In this document: in pieces, positions 55,931 through 64,000 of the stretch
How the letters are laid out: every line of letters starts with the position of its first letter
How positions within the stretch are numbered: the first letter of the stretch is position 1
Source: Ketobacter alkanivorans
GTDB taxonomy: Bacteria > Pseudomonadota > Gammaproteobacteria > Pseudomonadales > Ketobacteraceae
Reading direction: 5' to 3'
NCBI RefSeq assembly: GCF_002863865.1
Contig: NZ_CP022684.1
Span: 434,001-498,000 of the forward strand
Length of the DNA stretch: 64,000 bases
Made by a program: the position numbers and the translations under genes
Notes under the pieces: model-generated
Seen by the model: the letters and a program-made list of their open reading frames with translations, nothing else
Database searches by the model: none
What the model was told of the DNA's origin: nothing

Positions 55931-58900
55931 CTAGAGGAAGCCTTCGTCCCGTCCCTCTTCTGAATGACCCGAACTGACCTGCTCGGCGGTCTGTGCTGCC
56001 CATTTCATGGTATCCAGATACTGAGCTATATCCGCGATGGTATGCAGCTCAAACAATGAGCGGAGTTGGATATCAACCTCGAATGCCTGCCTGAATTTAG
56101 CAACTGCCCTGGCAGCCAGAAGCGAATGTCCACCTAGATCGAAGAAACTGTCGTGAACACCTATGTGCTCAACACCCAAAACCTCACTCCAAATTTCCAC
56201 CAGCTTTTCTTCGGTGGCAGTTCGTGGGGCAACATAGGGTGGGCGCCCATTGCTTTCAGGATCAGGTAGTGCGTTCCGATCAATCTTGCCATTCGGGGTA
56301 AGCGGCCAACGATCCAGGATCGTAACCGTAGACGGAATCATATAATCGGGAAGTGAATTTCTCAGTTGCGCACGAACCTGATCCGTCGACACGTCAGACT
56401 GCGCAACAATATAAGACACAAGCTGTTCATTCCTAACGAGCGTAAGGCTATCGGAGATACCGGAAATAGACTTAAGCGCTATCTCAATTTCTCCCAACTC
56501 AATACGTAAGCCTCGCATTTTAACCTGAAAATCTTTCCGTCCAATGTAATCAATAGATCCATCGAGTCGCATCCGCACAAGATCACCAGTGCGATACCAT
56601 CGACCATCACCAAAAGGATTAGGTTCAAATACAGCCCCGGTTAACTCAGGCTTATTAACATAACCCAAACCAACACCCGCACCGGCAATACAAAGCTCGC
56701 CCACAACCCCGGGAGGCAGCTGGTGATTTGCGCTATCTACAATATAAAGCTGGGTATTACAGATGGCTTTACCAATGGGCAACTCGTCACCATCGAGACC
56801 TGGCTGATACTGATGGAACGCAACAACATCGGTACATTCAGTAGGCCCATAGCTATTGACCAACCTGCACTGACCCAGCTTCAACCAATCCGCGAGCAAT
56901 GGAAGGCGAATCGGCTCACCACCCAACACAACGTAGCGTAAAGACTGATAGGGATAACCACTCAGCGAACCGTCTTCAACCAAGGGGTAGAACGCACTGG
57001 GAGCACAATTAACAACAGTGATAGATTCATCTGATATTGTTTTGGCTACAACACCGATATCGTAATCGTCCATATCAGGAATAACCAAACGCCCGCCAAC
57101 TAGAAGGGGTGCGAAAAGATTCTTCTGGGTTAAGTCAAACCCGAATGCACTCACCAACAAGAACCGGTCTGATTCAGAAACACCAAGAGCATTGATATAC
57201 CAAGACTGCAGGTTTATTTCGCCTGCATGGGTGACCTCCGCTCCCTTGGGCTTTCCGGTAGACCCCGAAGTATATATAACGTAAATGGGATCAGCCGCCT
57301 TTGGCAGCGCTTCCGAGTCGATGGCGATTGAATCACGCCAGCTGGTGTCAGAATCAAGTTCAAGTACTGTCGCCTGGATCTGGGTGCCCGCCTGCTCCAT
57401 GCGTTCACGAACACATTGTTGCGTGATCAACACCGGTGCAGAAGAATCATCAAGAATATACGCAAGTCGCTCCGAAGGATACGCCGAATCCATCGGCACA
57501 TAAGCTGCCCCACACTTCAATACGGCCAGTACGGACACCAACATGTCCATACCTCTATCCAGACATATTCCAACCTTGCTACCAGAAACCACCCCTGAGG
57601 CTGCAAGCTTGGCTGCCAACGCCCCAGACATATTATGCAGTTCAATATAACTTAATTGGTCGCCGCCATGTTTAACTGCAATGGAGTGCGGCGTTTTCTG
57701 CACCTGCTCGACAAACCCGTGCACCACCGTTTCAAACGGGAGCATCTCGGCAGAAACACCCTCAACTGGAATTGGTTTCTGCTCCTCTGGAAGGCGCAAT
57801 TCCAACTGATCGATTTGTTTGACGCCTCTCAGAATCTGATCACTCAGAAATTCCATACGATGCAAGAAGCCAAGATCGCTAAACAGATCAGCAAGGTAAA
57901 TCAAGTTCAATTCGACCCATCCATCCTGCTCATGCACGACAAATTGAACCGGCCCATCCTGCACTTGCGGGTAAGCTTTGAGCTTGATATCGGTACCAAA
58001 CAACTTCATAGAAGGGATAAAGTTGTAATAGTTGAACATGAAATTCAGACGACCTTGCGGTAATAGCCGTCGCTGCGCCATCAAGGAGATATTGGCATTG
58101 GCGCGTAACGATTTCCGATACTGTCTGATGTGGGAAAAAAGCTGATTTACACTGGAGTCACCACGAAACAGATCTTTAGGAAAGACAACCGGCAAGATCT
58201 GAAAATAGTTGCCGAATACGCGTTTATGCTGGCCGACACGCCCACCAACAACCTCAGACAGATAAAAGTCAGCCTCGCCCCGACAATAGGCATTGATCAG
58301 CAATCCGTACAATGCTTTAAAATAAAGAGACGGCGTAATCCTATGCTCTTCACAGAAGGCTTTGAGCATGCTCCAATGTTCATCAGGCAGCCGTATAGTC
58401 TGCTCCATTCTACCAGAGTCAGATCGCCCTCCTGGAGGAATCGAGAAATCCAATGCTTCAATTGATGCACTCTGTTTGCGCCAGAACGCAAGCACCTCAG
58501 AACTATCTGTGCGGCGAATATTATCAGCAACGTATTGATCAAAAATATTCGGTGCTGATTCAATTGGTTTACCGCCACGAATAGACTGAACACAATCAAT
58601 AGAATTCTTGAGATGCACCGCCATGCCAGCACCGTCAAGAATTATATGATTCATTCTAAACACAACCAGATGACGCCCTGAATCTAATTTGAAAATAAAA
58701 TATTGACTCAGCTCACCTTCAATATCATAAGGCTGCCAAATAAGATCCTGGGCATATTTTGCGGCGTCCTGATCGCTGGTTTTCTTGGTGGACCAGTCCT
58801 CAACAATGGGGCTCAAATACGCATTCCTGGCTACTTTAAGATATGCCACGTCGGTATACGGCAAATCAGATCGTAATATTCGAGCGCGCAACATTGGTTG

Positions 58901-61900
58901 CTGCTGAACAAGCGCCTCGCTGGCCTTAATCCAGTCATCAATATTGAAGTCGCCCTCCGTTATAAAGTGATAACCCAAACTGTTCTTCAGTGATTCTGGT
59001 TCCAGCAATGCATCAAGATACATATCCCTCTGCATCGGTGATAACGTTCTAATCTCGTATTGCGATGAATCGACGCCCAGTAAATCAGGAAGATCCTGTT
59101 GTGAGAATACATCGATATGGTCAACCATTTTCTCTGGCTGGCGAACCAACTGATCCAACACCTGCGTAAAATGTTTAGCCATTCTAGCTATGGTAGATTC
59201 GACAAACAGATCGGTATTGTATTCAAACACACCGGACAAGCCGCTGTCTGAAGATTCTTGAAGGATCAATGACAGCTCATACTTGGCGGTCTTATGCTCT
59301 CGAGCAACAGGCTCTATATGCAACCCTGCCACATCCGCACGAATAGATTCCTGCGCAACATTTTGCAACGCGAAGCCAACCTGAGCACCTGGCGAGGTAT
59401 CAGCGGTGCGCTCCATCTTAATCGCATCCAAAAGCAGATCCGCGGGCATATCCTGATGTGCGTAGGCCCCTAACGAAACCTCTTTGACCTGACGAAGATA
59501 CTCAATAACCGAGGGATTATCTTCAAGGCGAGTGCGTATAACCAGCCCATTTATAAAGAAACCAATCAAACCCTCCAGCTCTGCACGGTTGCGCCCTGCA
59601 ATGGGAATTCCAACACATATATCCTTTTGGCCAGCATAACGGGACAGCAATATTTGATACGCGCCCATTAGCACCATGAACGGAGTAAAATCGTTCCGCT
59701 CACAAAATCTATTCAGTGTTGCAGTTAAATCAGCTCCAAGCTCAACCGGAAAATGCGCGCCATTGAAGGTTTGATGTTTTGGCCTCGGTTTATCTGCGGG
59801 CAACCGCAACACGTCAGGCGCCCCGCGCAACGCCTCTTGCCAATATTGACGAAGTTCATCCAAAACCTCGCCCTGCAACCAATTACGCTGCCAAACAGAA
59901 AAATCCGAATATTGAATCGGTAATGGAGGCAGCGGAGAGGTCTGACCTGCGGAAAAAGCTGGATACAACAACTGGATCTCTTGAATTAACACACCTAAAG
60001 ACCATCCGTCCGAGACGATATGATGCATGTTCAAGAGAAGAATGTGGGTACTCTGATTCAGTCGGATAATCTTGGTAGAAAACAGGCTGTCATCCTGCAG
60101 CGAATAGACCCTAGCCGCGTCCTCATCAACCAAACGTTCAATCTCACGCCCCATCTGCTCCGCAGGCATGTGAGAAAGATCAATCAGTTCTGACTGCCAA
60201 TCTTTGGGCTCACGCACAATCAGCTGAGGAACCCCCTCTGTCTCACCAAAATTGGTCCTCAGCACCTCATGACGAGAAACTATCTCTCCAAACACTTCAT
60301 CGAGAACATGTAGATCAAGCGGGCCACCGATCTTCAATGCAGAAGGTAAATTATACTCGCTACTGCCCTGATTAAGCTGATCTACAAACCAAAGACGATA
60401 TTGCGCAAATGACAACGTGTCCCGATTGGGGGGATCCAAACGAACCAATGGTGGAGCACTGGCTGTGACGCCAGATACAGAAGCCGTACTGATATAACGA
60501 ACCAGCTTTTCAATAGTTGGCGCTTCAAACAGCGCCCTAACAGATAGCTCGACGTTAAATTCCTTTCGGATACGGGAAACCACTTGAGTAGCGAGTAAAG
60601 AGTGCCCTCCGCTCTCAAAGAAATTGGCCGTAACACTGACCTCAGAGGTCTTAAGCACCTGACACCAGATGTCCGCTATCTTTTGCTCACTGTCATTTCG
60701 CGGAGCAACAAATTCCGCAACAGAGCCAACACTTGGTTGCGGCAAAGCTTTACGATCAATTTTACCATTTGGAGTCAGTGGCCAAACCGCTACACTTATA
60801 ATTGCAGCAGGCACCATGTAATCGGGTAATTTCTGTCGCAGGTAATCCTTTGCTGCTGTCAGATCGATGTGTTTATCTGAAAGCATGTATGAATACAGGT
60901 TGTCATCCCGAACCAATGACAACGCATCCTTAACGCCACCAAAAGATTTCAATTGACTATCAATTTCACCCAGCTCAATCCGAAGGCCGCGCAACTTCAC
61001 CTGAAAATCAGCGCGCCCAAGATACTGAATAAGATTACTTTCGTTAAGACGGCAAATATCTCCGGTTTTGTACCATCGACCATCACTGTAGGGACATTCT
61101 TCAAAACTCTGGTAATTCAGTTCGTCACGATTCCAATAACCGGCACCAACACCCGCCCCGGATATACGCAGCTCACCAGCGGCGCCTTTTGGCATTAATT
61201 GGCCAGATTTATTGACGATATACAGGTTTGTATTAGAAAGAGGCTTACCTATCGGTAAATCGGCACATCCAGGCGGCAGCTCTTTTAAACTATGGGATGC
61301 TACGACATCACTGCACTCTGTTGGGCCATAACTATTCGTAAGCGTAGCCTTTACGCTTTCCTGAGCTAACCATGCCCCCATCACATCTAGCCGAATGGGC
61401 TCCCCCCCAAGAATTACGTGCCGAAGGCCAACAATATCATGCTGGAAATCCAATAGCGGATAGAACGCAGATGGAGCGCAATTGACTATTGTGATGCAGT
61501 GACGTTTGATATCCTGCGCCAACTGCTGCGGGTCGTAGTCATTATTTTGCGGGATCACCAAAGTAGAGCCGCTGCAGACAGGAGCAAAAAGATTCTTTTG
61601 AGTAAGGTCGAAGCCTAAGGCCGATACTAGCAAAAAACGATCGCCTTCATCACTCTCCAGCAGCGACTGATACCAATCAAGAAGATTAGATTCGCCTCTG
61701 TGGTATACCCCAGCACCCTTCGGCAGGCCAGTTGAGCCAGACGTGTAAACGAAATACAGCAGCGCACTACTGTCTATAGTGACAGCAGGCGCATGATCAG
61801 AAACATTCGCTAATACCGATACGATTTCGTCGACAAGAACAACCTGCATAGCGGTAGAGAGTGAGGTTTCCTTCGCATCATCAAATCGCGCTTTAACGCA

Positions 61901-64000
61901 ACGCTCCGTCAAGAGGAAGCTGGCTTCAGAGTCAGACGCGATGAAAGCGATTCTGTCGGCCGGATAATTTACGTCCAATGGCACATAAGCAGCGCCCGTT
62001 TTTACAACACCTAAATACCAAGCTAGCAGGTTAACACTGCGTCCAACACAAATTGCAACCCTGTCACCAAAGCCCACACCAAGATCAAGTAAATAATTGG
62101 CCAGTTGGTTGCTAAGAGAATCAAGCTCCCGGTAGGACATCTGTTCTTCGCCACAGATAACAGCTGTCTGAAGAGGCAATCTATTAACCTGAGAGGAAAA
62201 GCGCTCTAACAGAGTTGGGCCAAGTTCTCTATCTTGGCCAGACGCTACCGTTAAAAGTTCACTACGCTCGTCTTTCAGAAGCCAATCGAGTTTCGACTGA
62301 TGAGTGTGGCCACTCATGATCTCCTGATGCACACTAGACATCCGCTCCAACAAAGAAAACCCAGCAAACTCGTTCTCTCTATAACTCAGCCTTAACGTTA
62401 ACCCAGCCTCATCAGGTGTAACCAACAGCTTAACAGTGCCAGCGTTGTCCGGTTGCAACGGCTCGATCACTACCTCTTTTCCAGCCAATTCAATCGGCTG
62501 TTTTACCTCATCCAGTCGATAGTTAAACTGAAACTCCAGAGCATCCGAGGTTAAGAATGCATTGCGCTGTAACATTGAAATATACTGTGCATCACCTACC
62601 GACTTCTTCCACGCTCGGTTAGCCTGTAAAGCGGCATGAACAGTGTCAAGTTTTGCAACCGTACCATGTTGAACATGTGGCACAAACTGAAACGCACAAC
62701 CAATCAGGCTCTCGCTGTTTTCGTTCCGACCAGAAGCAGCATCAACCAGAACGAACTCATCGGAATGATAATAGCAGCGTTGTAAAGCGTAGGTATAAAG
62801 CGTTCGAATATAATTTGCGACAGATACAGCGTTGCTGGAACACCAATCTCTCAACTGGTTAAGGCTGGCTTCGTCAATCCGCAAACTCTGCACGGCCACC
62901 GGACCAGGCTCATGTAATTTAGGCGCAGGTGCGTCATAGTTAGCAAGCTCATCACCCCAAAAATTCAGGCTCGCAGCTCGGTCTGTATAAGCAATACGAG
63001 TGCGCAACCAGTCAGCCAACTCAGCTGGCGATACAGTATCGATGCTTCTGCCCTCATAGGCCGCCACAACCTGCGTGAAGTGCTTAACTTTGCTGATTCC
63101 ATCAAATATAGAATGGTGCGCAGACACAACGAAATAGTAATCAGCATCAGTGATCTTCACTAAGCTGTAATGACACAGAGACCTATCTTCAATTTGCCAC
63201 GAAGGCAACGCCAACGCATTCAGTGCATCTGCCAGCTGATCTGCGGTAAGCTTATCCTGACTCCAATCATGCTGTTCAAGATGCACACTGCTGTCTTGAA
63301 TGACCAATTGATAAAGGCTATCTGCCCCACGAAGGTCGGCAACCACCACACGGCTGCGAAGAAATGGGTGTGCTTGCGCAACACTACCAAGCGCATCACG
63401 CCAACGACCAATATCAATCTGCGGAATGCGAACAGCGTACCCTATGCTGTTGCGGTTGCTATCAGGATTGCGCAAACTATCAAGGCAAAAATCACGCTGC
63501 ATTGGCGACAAGGGAAGAACGGCATCAACTTGGCGACCGTTTGTCAGCTGTTGACACAGCTCCTGTTGAGAATACAGTTGCAAGGCATCAAGGCTAAGAT
63601 CCCGATCATCACAAACTGACTCAAGCACTTTCGTAAAATGGGTAAGAAAAAGGTCGATGGTGTCTGGATCAAATAGATCCGTATTAAATTCAAGCATCCC
63701 ATCTACAACATTCCCATGATCTACTAACATCATGGTTAGATCCAAACGTGCGGCCACCAATTCGATGGGCATCGGTTCGATTTCCAGGCCACCCACTACC
63801 GCCTTTTGAGCAGTGCCATCGCCACTGGTTAATGATAACGCAACTTGATACAGCGGCGAAAAACTGAGATTCCGAGGAGTATTTAGCTCCTCCACTATCG
63901 CTTCGAAAGGTACATCTTGGTGGCTTTGCGCACCTAGTATTTTTTCTTTAACCTGCAGAATAATCTCACGAAAAGACGGGTTACCCGTGAACTGAGTACG
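55931..64000 (-). CDS. NRPS-A: two visible modules, N-terminus beyond the window (partial)
   Basis: The frame is open to the right edge, so this is the C-terminal 2689 residues of a larger synthetase; the GTG at 63895 is internal. Visible: the end of a C domain (from SHQDVPFEAIVEEL), C' (HHSIFDG at 63098-63119), A (YTSGSTG near 61740; code DLKNIGSDVK), T (GGHSLLATQ near 60610). Second module: C (HHIVSDGWS near 60020), C' (NHIILDG at 58631-58651, first His replaced by Asn), A (code DLKNVGSDVK; TSGSTG near 57260), T (GGHSLLAAR near 56130). It ends in an acidic tail (EEGRDEGFL) that may dock with NRPS-B. Upstream modules, a starter and any MbtH-like gene are not in view. Confidence 0.93.
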   Translation of the reverse strand, partial: RTQFTGNPSFREIILQVKEKILGAQSHQDVPFEAIVEELNTPRNLSFSPLYQVALSLTSGDGTAQKAVVGGLEIEPMPIELVAARLDLTMMLVDHGNVVDGMLEFNTDLFDPDTIDLFLTHFTKVLESVCDDRDLSLDALQLYSQQELCQQLTNGRQVDAVLPLSPMQRDFCLDSLRNPDSNRNSIGYAVRIPQIDIGRWRDALGSVAQAHPFLRSRVVVADLRGADSLYQLVIQDSSVHLEQHDWSQDKLTADQLADALNALALPSWQIEDRSLCHYSLVKITDADYYFVVSAHHSIFDGISKVKHFTQVVAAYEGRSIDTVSPAELADWLRTRIAYTDRAASLNFWGDELANYDAPAPKLHEPGPVAVQSLRIDEASLNQLRDWCSSNAVSVANYIRTLYTYALQRCYYHSDEFVLVDAASGRNENSESLIGCAFQFVPHVQHGTVAKLDTVHAALQANRAWKKSVGDAQYISMLQRNAFLTSDALEFQFNYRLDEVKQPIELAGKEVVIEPLQPDNAGTVKLLVTPDEAGLTLRLSYRENEFAGFSLLERMSSVHQEIMSGHTHQSKLDWLLKDERSELLTVASGQDRELGPTLLERFSSQVNRLPLQTAVICGEEQMSYRELDSLSNQLANYLLDLGVGFGDRVAICVGRSVNLLAWYLGVVKTGAAYVPLDVNYPADRIAFIASDSEASFLLTERCVKARFDDAKETSLSTAMQVVLVDEIVSVLANVSDHAPAVTIDSSALLYFVYTSGSTGLPKGAGVYHRGESNLLDWYQSLLESDEGDRFLLVSALGFDLTQKNLFAPVCSGSTLVIPQNNDYDPQQLAQDIKRHCITIVNCAPSAFYPLLDFQHDIVGLRHVILGGEPIRLDVMGAWLAQESVKATLTNSYGPTECSDVVASHSLKELPPGCADLPIGKPLSNTNLYIVNKSGQLMPKGAAGELRISGAGVGAGYWNRDELNYQSFEECPYSDGRWYKTGDICRLNESNLIQYLGRADFQVKLRGLRIELGEIDSQLKSFGGVKDALSLVRDDNLYSYMLSDKHIDLTAAKDYLRQKLPDYMVPAAIISVAVWPLTPNGKIDRKALPQPSVGSVAEFVAPRNDSEQKIADIWCQVLKTSEVSVTANFFESGGHSLLATQVVSRIRKEFNVELSVRALFEAPTIEKLVRYISTASVSGVTASAPPLVRLDPPNRDTLSFAQYRLWFVDQLNQGSSEYNLPSALKIGGPLDLHVLDEVFGEIVSRHEVLRTNFGETEGVPQLIVREPKDWQSELIDLSHMPAEQMGREIERLVDEDAARVYSLQDDSLFSTKIIRLNQSTHILLLNMHHIVSDGWSLGVLIQEIQLLYPAFSAGQTSPLPPLPIQYSDFSVWQRNWLQGEVLDELRQYWQEALRGAPDVLRLPADKPRPKHQTFNGAHFPVELGADLTATLNRFCERNDFTPFMVLMGAYQILLSRYAGQKDICVGIPIAGRNRAELEGLIGFFINGLVIRTRLEDNPSVIEYLRQVKEVSLGAYAHQDMPADLLLDAIKMERTADTSPGAQVGFALQNVAQESIRADVAGLHIEPVAREHKTAKYELSLILQESSDSGLSGVFEYNTDLFVESTIARMAKHFTQVLDQLVRQPEKMVDHIDVFSQQDLPDLLGVDSSQYEIRTLSPMQRDMYLDALLEPESLKNSLGYHFITEGDFNIDDWIKASEALVQQQPMLRARILRSDLPYTDVAYLKVARNAYLSPIVEDWSTKKTSDQDAAKYAQDLIWQPYDIEGELSQYFIFKLDSGRHLVVFRMNHIILDGAGMAVHLKNSIDCVQSIRGGKPIESAPNIFDQYVADNIRRTDSSEVLAFWRKQSASIEALDFSIPPGGRSDSGRMEQTIRLPDEHWSMLKAFCEEHRITPSLYFKALYGLLINAYCRGEADFYLSEVVGGRVGQHKRVFGNYFQILPVVFPKDLFRGDSSVNQLFSHIRQYRKSLRANANISLMAQRRLLPQGRLNFMFNYYNFIPSMKLFGTDIKLKAYPQVQDGPVQFVVHEQDGWVELNLIYLADLFSDLGFLHRMEFLSDQILRGVKQIDQLELRLPEEQKPIPVEGVSAEMLPFETVVHGFVEQVQKTPHSIAVKHGGDQLSYIELHNMSGALAAKLAASGVVSGSKVGICLDRGMDMLVSVLAVLKCGAAYVPMDSAYPSERLAYILDDSSAPVLITQQCVRERMEQAGTQIQATVLELDSDTSWRDSIAIDSEALPKAADPIYVIYTSGSTGKPKGAEVTHAGEINLQSWYINALGVSESDRFLLVSAFGFDLTQKNLFAPLLVGGRLVIPDMDDYDIGVVAKTISDESITVVNCAPSAFYPLVEDGSLSGYPYQSLRYVVLGGEPIRLPLLADWLKLGQCRLVNSYGPTECTDVVAFHQYQPGLDGDELPIGKAICNTQLYIVDSANHQLPPGVVGELCIAGAGVGLGYVNKPELTGAVFEPNPFGDGRWYRTGDLVRMRLDGSIDYIGRKDFQVKMRGLRIELGEIEIALKSISGISDSLTLVRNEQLVSYIVAQSDVSTDQVRAQLRNSLPDYMIPSTVTILDRWPLTPNGKIDRNALPDPESNGRPPYVAPRTATEEKLVEIWSEVLGVEHIGVHDSFFDLGGHSLLAARAVAKFRQAFEVDIQLRSLFELHTIADIAQYLDTMKWAAQTAEQVSSGHSEEGRDEGFL

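Noticed and set aside
29030..63530. C' domains as siderophore interface domains for a beta-hydroxylase
   Set aside because: They keep the HHxxxDG site (one with NH), and no dioxygenase hydroxylase gene is seen in the window; kept only as an alternative.
29030..63530. C' domains as epimerisation domains
   Set aside because: They sit before A rather than after T and lack the E-domain motifs.

Overview
The window looks like a chromosomal segment of a free-living, probably marine gammaproteobacterium. This is inferred from moderate GC, mostly ATG/GTG starts with Shine-Dalgarno sequences, an RND/periplasmic-adaptor pair, a Tad/Flp pilus locus and large NRPS genes. I see no rRNA, tRNA, IS element, integrase or CRISPR array.

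Region 1 (1-13.6 kb). The 3' end of an NAD-binding 3-hydroxyisobutyrate-dehydrogenase-type gene meets, tail to tail, a 15-gene minus-strand Tad (Flp) pilus operon. In transcription order it holds the Flp pilin, a TadG-like protein, TadE, an unknown exported protein, a second tiny Flp-like protein, CpaB/RcpC, the secretin, a CpaF/TadA ATPase with an N-terminal FHA domain, TadB, TadC, a DUF192 protein, an FHA-TM-repeat protein, a TPR lipoprotein (TadD-like), a PP2C phosphatase and another TadE-like protein. A Ser/Thr kinase is divergent from it at 13.9 kb. Kinase, phosphatase and two FHA proteins together suggest phospho-threonine control of the pilus. Prepilin peptidase (TadV) and TadZ are not in the window.

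Region 2 (14.9-21.1 kb). An adaptor-RND operon is followed by a lipoprotein made of thirteen 23-residue MORN repeats.

Region 3 (21.3-64 kb) is a nonribosomal peptide cluster. It contains a type II thioesterase, an MFS exporter, a free-standing condensation-like acyltransferase, a diaminobutyrate aminotransferase (EctB/PvdH family) and three giant NRPS genes. In order of transcription (minus strand) these are NRPS-A (runs off the right edge), a membrane diguanylate cyclase, NRPS-B, NRPS-C and the aminotransferase, ending at a bidirectional terminator. Nine modules are visible: NRPS-A [C-C'-A-T][C-C'-A-T]; NRPS-B dock-[C-C'-A-T][C-A-T][C-A-T]; NRPS-C dock-[C-C'-A-T][C-A-T][C-A-T][C-C'-A-T]-TE. 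Five modules carry a second, distinct condensation-like domain (C') between the normal C and A domains. Seven of nine A domains share an almost identical pocket code (D-L-K-N-x-G-S-D-V/I-K) that splits exactly with presence or absence of C'. The last module has a code (DIWEMTADDK) that I associate with 2,4-diaminobutyrate, matching the adjacent aminotransferase. No epimerisation, methylation or MbtH gene is seen. The tandem C-C' architecture is the most interesting feature of the window.
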